In this document: positions 54,901-64,000 of the stretch, one piece after another
Layout: every line of letters starts with the position of its first letter
How positions within the stretch are numbered: position 1 is the stretch's first letter
NCBI GenBank assembly: GCA_942490775.1
Contig: CALNYL010000013.1
Span: 186,001-250,000 of the forward strand
Length of the DNA: 64,000 nucleotides
Direction: 5' to 3'
Origin: UBA6489 sp942490775
GTDB lineage: Bacteria; Patescibacteriota; Gracilibacteria; BD1-5; UBA6164
Made by a program: the position numbers and the translations under genes
The notes under the pieces: generated by a model
Seen by the model: the letters and a program-made list of their open reading frames with translations, nothing else
What the model was told of the DNA's origin: nothing
Databases searched by the model: none

Positions 54901-55015
54901 TAAAAAGTATTTTCTATTTTAAACCCAAGACTTACTTTGATAGAAAAGTGATCTATTAATAAATATTTTCACATTCAACATATATTACTAAAAAAACTTG
55001 ATATTTATACTAAGC

Positions 55016-55121
55016 CTTCTTAGAAAATTAGAATTTAAAATATATTATTTGCTTATTGCATATGGTTAAAACTCTCTGTTGACAAGGGGAAAAATCAAAA
55101 ATTCTAAATAGGTTTAGTATA
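55016..55121 (+). mobile_element. MITE family 1, copy F
   Basis: TATACTAAGCCTTCTTAGAA ... AAATAGGTTTAGTATA, slightly shorter (~106 bp) than the other copies and with more substitutions. Confidence 0.85.
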
Positions 55122-55138
55122 GGTTATTATAAATAACT

Positions 55139-55237
55139 ATGATATTTAAAAAACAAAAAAATATTTTTTTGTTTTTTAAATTTTTTATTTGTACTATTTT
55201 AACTTTATTATATACTATACTTATTCTTTATAAATAA
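55139..55237 (+). CDS. Possible small membrane peptide upstream of uvrB
   Basis: 32 residues, one hydrophobic helix (F-F-K-F-F-I-C-T-I-L-T-L-L-Y-T-I-L-I-L), ending 15 bases before uvrB. The start overlaps a perfect palindrome (TTTAAAAAACAAAAAAATA and complement, 55145-55180) that resembles a terminator, so it may be chance coding in a leader. Confidence 0.3.
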   Translation: MIFKKQKNIFLFFKFFICTILTLLYTILILYK

Positions 55238-55252
55238 ATAATACTCTTAAAT

Positions 55253-57298
55253 ATGTTTAAATTAAAATCAAAATATACCCCTGCCTGAGATCAAGGAAGA
55301 GCAATAAAAGAATTACTAGAATACATAAAAACTTGAAAAAAATGGCAAACCTTATGGTGAGTCACATGAAGCTGAAAAACATTCACTATGGCAAACATTA
55401 TAGAAAAAATAAAAAAGCCAACTTTAGTAATAGCACACAACAAAACATTGGCTGCACAATTAGCACAAGAATTTAAAGAATTTTTTCCAGAAAGTGCCGT
55501 TCATTACTTCGTATCATATTATGACTACTATCAACCAGAAGCATATATTCAAAAAACAGACACATACATAGAAAAAGAAGCAACGATAAATGAAGAAATA
55601 GATAGATTAAGACATGCAGCTTCACAAGACTTACTCACTAGAAAAGATGTAATAATAGTAGCATCTGTAAGCTGTATATATGGTATAGGAAATATTGATC
55701 AATACACCCAGCAAATTTTCAGAATAGAAAAAAACAAAAACTATAAAATAGAAGACCTATTAAAAAGACTAGTAAATATACAATACAAAAGAGCATGAGA
55801 TGACTTTAAAGCATGAAACTTTAAAGTATCTTGAGATATATTAGAAATATTTCCATCAAGTAAACAAACAGTATACAGAATAGAATTTTGGTGAGACGAA
55901 GTCACAGAAATAGTAATAAAGGATAACCTAACTGGTAAAATCTATGAAAGTTTGGAATATGCAGAAATATTTCCAGCAAAACATACAGTCACCACGAAAG
56001 AAAAAATAAAAGAAGTAGTACCAATTATTAAAAAAGAATTAGAAAGTAGATTAGAAACTTTTAAAAACTCAGGAGATTTATTAAAATATGAAAGACTAAA
56101 AACAAAAGTAGAATATGATATGGAAATGATGATGGAGGTTTGATATGTAAACGGTATAGAAAATTATAGTAGATACTTAGACTGAAGAAAATCTTGAGAT
56201 TCACCATATACATTAATAGACTATTTCTGAGACGATTTTCTATGCTTTATAGACGAAAGTCATATGACCATACCACAAATATGAGCCATGTATGCCTGAG
56301 ACAGAAGTAGAAAAGATAATTTAGTAGGAAATGGTTTTAGATTACCCTCAGCTCTTGATAATAGACCGCTAAGATTTCATGAATTTGAGAATAAAATTAA
56401 ACAAGCTATAGCAGTATCAGCAACTCCCTGAAAATTTGAAATAGAAAGAAGTTGTGATAATTCCGATATACCTCTTGATTTTGATAAAAATGAAGAAAAT
56501 ATTCTGTGAGAAAAATTTTATAATTTTGATCCTATAAAAGACTGAAATTGGGAATCTTCTATAGATTGTAGAATAGTATCAAAAATAATTAGACCAACAT
56601 GACTTCTAGACCCAGAAATAGAGATAAAACCTATGGAATATATGATAGATGATATAATGAATTCTATTTCTAAAGTTATAAAAAGGGGAGAGAGGATGCT
56701 TATAACCACCATAACCAAAAAATCAAGTGAAGAACTAACCGACTATCTATTAGATTCTTGAATAAAAGTAAATTATTTACATAGTGAAGTTGATACACTG
56801 GATAGGCTTGAAATTCTGAAAGATTTGAGAGAATGAACTATAGATGTTATAGTTTGAGTAAATCTACTTAGAGAAGGTTTAGATTTGCCTGAAGTTAGTA
56901 CAATAGCGATATTGGATGCTGATAAACAATGATTTTTAAGAAGTGAACCTTCTTTAATCCAAATTATATGAAGAGCAGCTAGAAATAGTAACTGAAAAGT
57001 AAATATGTATGTTGAAAAAATAACTCCTACAAGATATTCTGCCGTTGATAAACAAGATTATGAAGATAGTTATTTTTGAAAACTATATAAACTAGATAAA
57101 TGAAATAAATTTATTAATGATGACTCTCTTGTGATTTCACAAGCTATGAAAAAAGCTATAGATATAACTTATTATAGAAGAAATATTCAAAATGAATATA
57201 ATAAAAAAAATAATATGACTGCAAAAACTATATTTAGTGAAATTAAAGATATATGAGTACCCAAGAAAAGAGTAAAGATGTTGAATATAAAAACATAA
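55253..57298 (+). CDS. uvrB: UvrABC system protein B
   Basis: 681 residues; the helicase-like DNA damage recognition subunit of nucleotide excision repair. Walker A G-V-T-G-S-G-K-T (36-43, all Gly by TGA), the Tyr-rich beta-hairpin Y-F-V-S-Y-Y-D-Y-Y-Q-P-E-A-Y, D-E-S-H helicase motif II, and R-A-A-R-N motif VI. The C-terminal UVR domain that contacts UvrC is missing from this frame; it is encoded at once downstream in the -1 frame (57253-57426). A one-base loss near 57273 is the likely cause. Confidence 0.95.
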
Positions 57299-57426
57299 AA
57301 AACAGCCCTAAACTTATAAAGAAATTAGAACTTGAAATGGATTTAGCAGCATCAAATATGGAATATGAAAAAGCTGCTGAACTAAGGGATAAAATTATTG
57401 AACTGAAAAGGAAATGGGATAAATAA
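57253..57426 (+). CDS. UVR domain in shifted frame at the end of uvrB
   Basis: 57 residues from an ATG inside uvrB, ending L-E-L-E-M-D-L-A-A-S-N-M-E-Y-E-K-A-A-E-L-R-D, the UVR/UvrB-UvrC interaction domain. It overlaps uvrB by 46 bases. Restoring one base would place it in frame at the normal end of UvrB. Alternatively, it is translated separately as a stand-alone UVR peptide. Confidence 0.65.
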   Translation: MSTQEKSKDVEYKNIKNSPKLIKKLELEMDLAASNMEYEKAAELRDKIIELKRKWDK

Positions 57427-57480
57427 GGTGTAGGAAAAATAAAATTTTAATACCTCCAATTTACAAGGTTAAAAAATCAA

Positions 57481-57543
57481 AACCTCATATCTTGAATTTC
57501 CTTTTCCTATAAGGAGAAAAGAATTCAAAATATGAGGTTTTTT
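57481..57543. terminator. Strong bidirectional terminator after uvrB
   Basis: AACCTCATATCTTGAATT(TC) pairs with its complement in GAATTCAAAATATGAGGTT, with an inner CTTTTCCTATAAGGAGAAAAG hairpin, and T6 follows. Serves uvrB and the opposing gene at 57553. Confidence 0.9.
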
Positions 57544-57552
57544 AAGATAAGT

Positions 57553-58458
57553 CTATTTTATATTTTCTATCGTTTTTTCTATTACCTCAATAGCAATATT
57601 ATAAATTTCAACCTTTTTTTCTATTTGGCTAATCTCCTCTTCACTATTTTCAAGCTTTTTCTTTTTCTCTTCAAGCTTAGCTAAAGTAACTTGAAAAACC
57701 TTTTTTTGATTCTCTACACTTAATTCTTTAAATTTTTCATTTTCTAAAATAGGATATATTTTAGAATTTAATTTTTCTTTAACTATAGCTTTTATTCTTT
57801 CACTTAGTTCTTTATCATTTTTTTCTTTTTTCTCCTTTATAATAATAACTCTTTCTTGTAATTTTTGTTCTTTTTCATCAATTTCAGCTTTTACTATTTT
57901 ACTAATTTCAACTGTTTTTATATTTGACTTAACATAATCTAGATAATCCTTTAGTTTAGAACTTTCAACATATGGAACAAGAGATTTATATAACTCTTTT
58001 TTTTCAAATAAAAGTTTTGTTTTTAAATTCTTTACTAACTCTAAATCTTCTGTGTTAGAAATTTCCTGTTCAATTTCAGTTTCTTTTAATTTATAATCAT
58101 TTAAAATATCTTGCAGATTAAGCTTTTCTTCATTTAATAACTCTTTTTTGAAAAAACTAGCCAAACTTCAATTTTCTTCTTCAAAAGTTTTCCATTGTTT
58201 TTCTAATGAATCTGTTTTTTCTTTTAATTCATCTATATTTTCTTTTATTTCTCTTATAGTTTTTGGTCAATCATTAGATCCTGTTGATGTTTTAATCTTT
58301 TCTTCTGGATTTAAAATTCATGATGATGTATTAATTTCATTAGCACTCTCTAGTTCAGAATTAACTTCTTCCAATGAATCTCAAGAAAAAGCATATGAAG
58401 AACCAAAAGATAGGCTATATAAAAGAAAAATCAGAAAAATGTATAGTGTTTTTTTCAT
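57553..58458 (-). CDS. Secreted coiled-coil protein
   Basis: 301 residues. Signal peptide (M-K-K-T-L-Y-I-F-L-I-F-L-L-Y-S-L-S-F, probable cut near A-F-S), a Ser/Asn-rich linker, then ~200 residues of almost unbroken Glu/Lys heptad coiled coil. Few Gly. No family recognised; convergent with uvrB. Similar in style to the coiled-coil proteins at 24592 and 25162. Confidence 0.75.
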
Positions 58459-58499
58459 ATTCTAGGTATTGTATTTAAGTTGTAGTAAAATTAATTTTT

Positions 58500-58529
58500 C
58501 AAAGGGTTAAAACTCCTCTGTTGACAATC
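58500..58529 (+). mobile_element. Remnant of MITE family 1
   Basis: CAAAGGGTTAAAACTCCTCT and TGTTGACA match the central part of the MITEs; both ends are lost. 58530-58694 has no gene. Confidence 0.5.
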
Positions 58530-58694
58530 TGTCTTTTATTATTTACCTATAAGTTTATTTAAACAATTACCCACATTATAATGAGTTCAATTATTTTATC
58601 AAATCTTTTTATTTATTAATAAAAATTTGCAATTTTTATATAAATTTATAAAAATTAAGGAGTACATATTTTATAAATAACTTTTAGAAAAATT

Positions 58695-59979
58695 ATGAAA
58701 AAAATAATTTCTTTGTTTCTTGTGATTATTATATCTTTGTCTTTTTTTAATTTGTCACAGGCAAAATATTCAGACTCAGATATTGATAATATTATGGAGA
58801 AGTTTTATATTAAATTAGAAAAAGAAAAACCAAATATGGAAGATAGAATTAATAAATTAGAAACTCTATATTCAAAATTTTCTTCTATGAATTTAGCAAA
58901 ACTAAAGCCAGAAGTAAAAAATGCTCTAAGTAAAATAAGAATAAGCATATATAATCAAATAAATATATATAAATGAATAGCAGAAGATATTACTATAACA
59001 ATAATAAGTGATAATAGATGTGAAAACTGTAATGTTGATGAACTAATAAAGAACTTAAAACTAGATACATCTATTAGCTGAGCTAAATATGAAGTTAAAG
59101 ATTTTTCTGATGAATGAGTAAAAATATACTTAAAAGATAATGAAATAGACTTATTACCAGTAATAATATTATCTACAAATGATATAGAAAACTCATGACC
59201 TAACTGAGTAAAAAACTTTTTAGAAAAAATGAAAACAGGAGAATATAAAATAAGAATGCAAGGAGTTTTTGATCCATATGCTGAAATATGTGATAATAAA
59301 ATAGATGATGACTGAAACTGAAAGGTAGATTGTGAAGATATTAAATGTACTAAAAATATAGAATGTTTAAAAAAAGTAGATAAACCTAAAGCAGAATTAT
59401 TTGTTATGTCACACTGTCCTTATTGATTACAGGCTCAAAAATGATATCTAGAAGTTATGGAAAAACTATGAAATATTGCTGATATAGAAGTAAAATTTGT
59501 ACCTTATCTTATGCACTGACCAAGTGAATGAGAAGAAAATCTAGTACAACATTGTATACAAAAAGAGCAAAAAGAAAAATATGTACCATATTTAAAATGT
59601 TTCTTAAAAGAAAAATGAAAGGAAGAAGAATGTAGAAAAGAAGTTATTATAAATGAGATTAAATTACAAGCATGTATAACTTCAACTAAGGAAAAAATAA
59701 ACTATGATAAAGAACTAGCAAAATCTTATGAAAGATTTCCAAAATTTACTATAGATAATGAATCAGCAGAGAAATATTGAGTACAATGATCTCCAAGTTT
59801 TGTAATAAACGGAATAAAAAGTTGAATCTTGAAGAAGTGCAAAAGCATATGCAGATATAATTTGTTCTACCTTTAAGGAAAAACCAGAAGCTTGTAATCA
59901 AGAATTTTCTAGTATTTCATATGATCCAAATTTTTGATTTACATCTGGTTGAAATTCTATTGGAGAATGTGGTAATTAA
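58695..59979 (+). pseudogene. Secreted thioredoxin-fold protein, frameshift near its end
   Basis: The ATG frame (58695-59876) encodes a signal peptide, an ~80-residue helical part, a domain with C-E-N-C (first half), and from residue ~230 a thioredoxin-like/GILT-type domain: E-L-F-V-M-S-H-C-P-Y-G ... V-K-F-V-P-Y-L-M-H-G, with G-S-P-S-F-V-I-N-G, the cis-Pro loop. One extra base near 59826 breaks the frame; the restored end reads ...C-S-T-F-K-E-K-P-E-A-C and stops at 59979. Length ~427 residues. An extracytoplasmic thiol-disulfide role is likely. Indel may be an error. Confidence 0.7.
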
Positions 59980-60111
59980 AAAAAGTCCGAAAAAATAATT
60001 AATAAGGAAGAAAAAATAGCCAAAAAAGTTTTTTACTAATATTTTTTTGATTTTAATAAATAAAATGTTAGAATTAGCTTTGTATTTTTATATTTTTAAT
60101 ATTTTTATAGA

Positions 60112-60465
60112 ATGGAATTACAAACAAAGATACAAGTTTGAAGTGGTTTAGAAGTTGCCAAAGATACAATAGAGAAAATGGTAAGTGAAAACTTAGATAC
60201 AAAGATGGATAACTATCTAAAAAAGTTTGATAAAGATTCAGCAGAATGATTACTTGAATTAAAATTAGACAAAAATAAAAAGGGATTATACGATTGAGTA
60301 TTACATGTAAAACTTGATGGAATTGTTTTCAGATATGAAAGAGAAGATTATAAAAACTTAGATGATTTAGTTAATCATTTATTTAAACATTTTAAAGAAG
60401 AATTAAGTAATTTTAAGGAGGATTGAATAATTTCAAAAAAAAATTGAGTAAATGATTTGATATAG
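60112..60465 (+). CDS. HPF/sigma-54-modulation-like ribosome factor
   Basis: 117 residues with the layout of hibernation-promoting factor/YfiA N-terminal domains: I-Q-V-G-S-G-L-E-V ... V-S-E-N-L-D-T-K-M-D-N-Y-L-K-K-F, beta strands with L-E-L-K-L-D and V-L-H-V-K-L-D, then D-L-D-D-L-V-N-H-L-F-K-H-F. It would bind the ribosome at the mRNA channel in stasis. The match is by pattern only. No long C-terminal dimerisation domain, so a short form. Confidence 0.6.
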
Positions 60466-60565
60466 AAAAATCAAAGAATTTAATTTGTACTAAAAAGATT
60501 TTATAATCTGACTCTGTATACTTAAATGGAAAATTACGGAAAGTAAAAAGTTTATATTATACAAC

Positions 60566-60598
60566 AAAAAAAGCACTAGAATTTCTAGTGCTTTTTTT
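60566..60598. terminator. Bidirectional intrinsic terminator
   Basis: A7-GCACTAGAA-TT-TCTAGTGC-T7, ~100 bases after the preceding gene. Confidence 0.9.
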
Positions 60599-60655
60599 GT
60601 TGATTTTTTAAAGTGTTTTTCTGGTGAAGTATAGTATTTTAATTTGTAATTCATA

Positions 60656-60684
60656 GCACAAAATGTATTATACTATCTACGAAA
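60656..60684 (+). promoter_or_regulatory. Shared GCACAAAATGTATTATACT block, mscS leader
   Basis: Same block as at 22521-22550 upstream of gltX; about 77 bases before the MscS start. The TGTATTATACT part is a candidate extended -10. Confidence 0.5.
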
Positions 60685-60760
60685 ATTATTGTTTGATTTG
60701 ATTTTTTTGTAAATATCATTACATATTGTATGTAATTTTATTTTTTTAAAATTTTTTATT

Positions 60761-61639
60761 ATGGCGACTTGAGATATTAATTTAAGTGAAGTGGCTAATA
60801 TGAATGTAGAAAGCATTATGTCTATAGATTTTTCGAGATACATTGATTTAATTATTTCTGGAGTTCTTTCCTATTTCCCAAGAATAATAGGAGCTTTATT
60901 TATAGTTTGGATATGATTTAAAATTGTAAATCTAATACAAACATGAATAGAAAAAGTAATGACAAATCAAAAGATAGAACCAATGCTGAAGTGATTTCTA
61001 TCTAGTTTAATGAACTGAATTTTAAAAGTATTAGTAATAATAAGTGCTGCTTGAATATTAGGAATACAAACTAGTTCATTTGTGGCTATAATAGCTGCAG
61101 CATGACTTGCTATATGATTATCATTAAAATGAACTTTACAGAATTTTGCTGGATGAGTTATAATACTACTGTTTAAACCTTTTAAAATATGAAACTGGGT
61201 AGAAATAGCATCATATTCTTGAGAAGTAAGAGATATATATATATTTAATACTTTATTATTAACAGGAGATAAAAAAAGTGTTCTTATTCCAAATTCTGAC
61301 ATAATTTCTTCTTCTATAATAAATTATAGTAGCGAAAGGAAAAGAAGAATTGATTTAGTTATAGGAATAAGCTATGATGATGATATAGATAAAGCTAAAA
61401 AAGTGCTTGATGATATTGCACAGAATGATAGTAGTATAATATATAAAGATTGAGTAACAATATGAGTATGTGAATTATGATCTAATAGTGTAAACTTTCA
61501 TTTTAGATTTTTTGTAAAGAGAGATGACTATTGGGGAGTTTACCGTGATACTTTGGAAACAGTTAAAAAAACTTTTGATAAGCAATGATTAAACTTTCCA
61601 TATCCTCAAAGAGATGTACATTTGTATAGTGAGAAGTAA
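60761..61639 (+). CDS. MscS-family mechanosensitive channel
   Basis: 292 residues. Two to three membrane helices (residues ~35-65 and ~85-125) lead to the pore helix with Ala/Gly packing (G-I-Q-T-S-S-F-V-A-I-I-A-A-A-G-L-A-I-G-L-S-L-K-G), the hallmark of MscS TM3. The beta domain (F-K-I-G-N-W-V-E-I-A-S-Y-S-G-E-V-R-D-I) and the C-terminal alpha/beta vestibule (to ...L-N-F-P-Y-P-Q-R-D-V-H) follow. Releases solutes on hypo-osmotic shock. Single gene, with a shared leader block. Confidence 0.92.
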
Positions 61640-61688
61640 GGACAGGTTTTCGTAGTAAGGATAGGTTTAAAACCTGTCCTTACGGGAT
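61634..61688. repeat. GTAAGGACAGG palindromic repeat
   Basis: GTAAGGACAGGTTTTCGTAG, GTAAGGATAGG and AAACCTGTCCTTAC form a hairpin that overlaps the MscS stop codon; may double as terminator. High GC for this genome. Confidence 0.8.
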
Positions 61689-61731
61689 AAGCTTGGGGGA
61701 GAGTATAGTCTTTATTTTATAAAATATTTTT

Positions 61732-62394
61732 ATGATAAAGCTTGATGATTCTTGGTTAGTTCATTTAGAATGAGAATTTGAGAAGCCTTATTTCTTTGAA
61801 ATAAAGGATTTTTTGAAGTCTGAGATTAATGCATGAAAGACTTTGTATCCTCATACTAAGAATATATTTAATGCTTTGAATCTTACTAAGTTTGATAAAG
61901 TAAAAGTTGTTATACTAGGGCAAGACCCTTATCATTGAGTATGACAGGCTCATGGGCTTAGTTTTTCTGTACCAGATTGAGTTAGAAAACCACCTTCTTT
62001 ACAAAATATATTTAAAGAAATAAAATCAGATTTATCAATAGAAATTCCTGAAAGCTGAAATTTAGAAAGATGGGCAAAAAACTGAGTTTTACTTTTAAAC
62101 TCAATATTAACAGTAGAAAAATCAAAGGCGGCTAGTCATTCAAAAATTTGATGGCAAAACTTCACAGATGAAATCATAAAAATTATTTCAAAAGAAAAAG
62201 AAAATGTAGTATTTTTATTGTGGGGAAATTTTGCTAGACAAAAAAGTTCTTTAATAGATAAGCAAAAACACTACATTTTAGAATCTCCTCATCCATCTCC
62301 ATTTTCAGTACATTCTGGATTTTTTGGATGTAAACACTTTTCAAAGGCTAATGAATTTTTGAAGGATAAAGGGTATAAGTGAATTGAGTGGTAG
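61732..62394 (+). CDS. ung: Uracil-DNA glycosylase
   Basis: 220 residues, family 1. Removes uracil from DNA. Catalytic water-activating Asp65 in G63-Q-D-P-Y-H-G69; uracil-binding N-S at L-L-N-S-I-L-T-V; leucine-loop/His187 motif H-P-S-P-F-S. All landmarks intact and length standard. About nine Gly are TGA, including the last Gly of the first motif. Followed by a 156-base gap with no gene, then the opposing gene ending at 62551. Confidence 0.97.
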
Positions 62395-62550
62395 TATAAT
62401 AATAAATTTGTATGGAGATATAGAATTTTAAATATAATCCATCCTATCATACGAAAGGGAGAAATTTACAATTTTCTATTTTCTATATAACTTTAATCCT
62501 AAAGTTTTTTTTCTAATAGATTCTTGTATTTGCGAAAATCTAAATGTAAG

Positions 62551-63267
62551 TTAATTTTCTCAATAAAAGAAATCATATCATGCTATTTTCCACTGAGGAT
62601 ACTCATATACAAAATGTAACCTAAAACTAACAAGAGGAGCACTTTTATAATATCAGTCTAAAACCAAAAGATTATTTTCATCTAAATATGGAGGTTTATT
62701 GTATGCAATATCTTTTTCAATAATTTCTTCTATTGGTAATTTATATCTTATAGTAGGAGCAATTAATGATTCCAATTCTTTTTGACTGGTTTTTGATTTC
62801 CGTCTTTCTGAAATATTATCATAAAAAAATTTATAATCATTTTTGTAGACAGAGTTTTTAAATACTATAAAAAAATTATTAACCATTTTCTTTAATTCCA
62901 ATTCTTCGGGTATTTCTAATTCTTGTTTACTTATTTTTCTAGACAATTCTTTTCAATTTATTTTTATTTTCCATAGATTTTCTTCTTTATAAGGAGTTTT
63001 ATTTATAGTAAAAATTTCTTTAGAGAAAAAATCTCAAACTTTAAAAGTATTGTCTTCAAATTTTGTCATAAAACCAGAAATAAGTTTTTTATTTTCCTCA
63101 TAACTCACATACGAATTTTCTTTTATAAGTAATGTTACTCCAATTACCTTTCCACTCTCAAATATAGTCTTTTTTGAGAATCAGAAAAGTTCTATAGTTT
63201 TTGTAGGAAAAGGAAAAAAATAGGTTACCAAAAGAGTAATCATAAGTATAAACAAGATTTTTTTCAC
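62551..63267 (-). CDS. Single-pass membrane/secreted hypothetical protein, GTG start
   Basis: 238 residues. GTG at 63265-63267 (codon 2-3 Lys-Lys) is chosen because the in-line ATG one base upstream is out of frame and the GTG frame gives a proper N-terminal hydrophobic segment (K-K-I-L-F-I-L-M-I-T-L-L-V-T-Y-F-F). The rest is Lys/Glu-rich with a helical middle (resid ~110-150) and a beta-rich end containing P-Q-W-K-I-A-G-Y-D. It has the build of NTF2-like/DUF4878-type lipoprotein tails as at 25162-26309, a weak resemblance. Six TGA-Gly. Confidence 0.7.
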
Positions 63268-63582
63268 ATTTTTTTTATTATTTTACATTTTTTTTCATTG
63301 TAGACAATTTATATTTGTCTAGATTATATAAATTTTAATTTTAAATCAAAGTTTTTTTTACTATATTTTTTGCTATTAAATTATATTCTATATAATACAC
63401 TCATAATTTTATATTATTTTAATAAAAAACATAAAATAAAAAATATGTCTAAAGAAATAATTAGTTACTTATATTAGTTTACCACTTGTACTTATCCCTT
63501 GAATAATATTTTTATGTATATGAAATATAGAGAGGATAAGAAAAATCATAAATAAAATTATAAATATAACAAAAGTAAAAAT

Positions 63583-64000
63583 ATGAATTTATATATACAC
63601 ATATGAACAAACTTAGAGTATTTTAAATTATTAAACGAGTGATATTTGCTTTCACAGTGAAAGAAGGATAGAGACCTAGCAGGAGTCTTTTTAGAAAATT
63701 TCCCATGAGAATTAGCTGAAACAATAAGTCCACAATATGAAATAAATTTTATGGCAATAAGGGAAATAAAAAAAAGATTTTGAGGGAGAGGTATTTAATA
63801 AAATAAATTGAATATATTATGGTTCGGATAATTGTGAATATTTAGTACCAACAAAATTAGAAATAGAAGGAGCAATAAATGATTTCAAAAAATTCAATAA
63901 AAATTATCCACCACATCAACTAAGAAGTTTTACTTTAGTTACACCATATGTTTGAAATAAAATGCTAGAAAGATTAGATGAGACATTAGAATATCTAAAT
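63583..64000 (+). pseudogene. Unknown protein, frameshifted and cut by the window end
   Basis: ATG at 63583 opens M-N-L-Y-I-H-I-G-T-N-L-E-Y-F-K-L-L and reads 71 codons to 63798; a +1 shift near 63780 (after A8-GATTTT) gives a frame that continues through Y-Y-G-S-D-N-C-E-Y-L-V-P-T to the edge of the window. Possibly a U32-peptidase-like TIM-barrel start, a guess only. Upstream, 63444-63582 has short open pieces with a membrane-like segment in two frames; nothing firm in 63270-63443. Confidence 0.45.

Overview
The window reads only with UGA as glycine (translation table 25), so it comes from an Absconditabacteria (SR1) or Gracilibacteria (BD1-5/GN02) genome. The G of the GltX HIGH motif, all three Gly of the UvrB P-loop and the last Gly of the uracil-DNA glycosylase GQDPYHG motif are TGA; real genes stop at TAA or TAG. 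DNA is very AT-rich, most genes start at ATG, and many genes have short leaders. Conventional stop-to-stop ORFs are therefore only fragments of the real genes.

Layout. 1-12.5 kb is accessory: an aminoglycoside-phosphotransferase-like kinase, an MNT-HEPN fusion, SecF, a prepilin-headed RCC1-repeat protein, a large secreted protein with an internal pseudopilin-like segment, an HTH/Fic pair with a four-half-site operator, and a toxin-antitoxin-like pair. 12.5-35.3 kb is mostly core: rpoB, rpoC, an OmpR-type two-component system, gltX, a methyltransferase, RelA/SpoT, rubrerythrin, a DedA protein, gatB, a broken Nudix/zinc-ribbon locus and an ABC-F ATPase carrying an in-frame palindromic repeat. 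35.3-49.1 kb is surface-protein territory in decay: DUF4012, a 30-residue tandem-repeat protein with a frameshift, a Memo-CapA fusion, an SLH protein with two decayed paralogous copies, and an aldehyde dehydrogenase pseudogene. 49.2-53.1 kb looks like imported cassettes: a histidine-phosphatase gene with no UGA-Gly codon between attC-like palindromes, then a DUF2806 cluster bounded by imperfect inverted repeats. 53.4-64 kb returns to housekeeping: tRNA-Cys, DHH phosphoesterase, uvrB, a thioredoxin-fold secreted protein, a ribosome-hibernation-like protein, an MscS channel and uracil-DNA glycosylase.

Small repeats are prominent: six copies of a ~115-bp MITE with CTAAGCC/GGCTTAG ends; two copies of a ~110-bp element whose long stem covaries; CCCTCTCC-type and GTAGGGGCA-type palindromes; a 19-bp perfect inverted repeat around 166 bp. 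About ten genes carry single-base frameshifts, mostly at homopolymers, so either the assembly has indel errors or the accessory genome is decaying. No rRNA, CRISPR array, integrase or transposase gene was seen.
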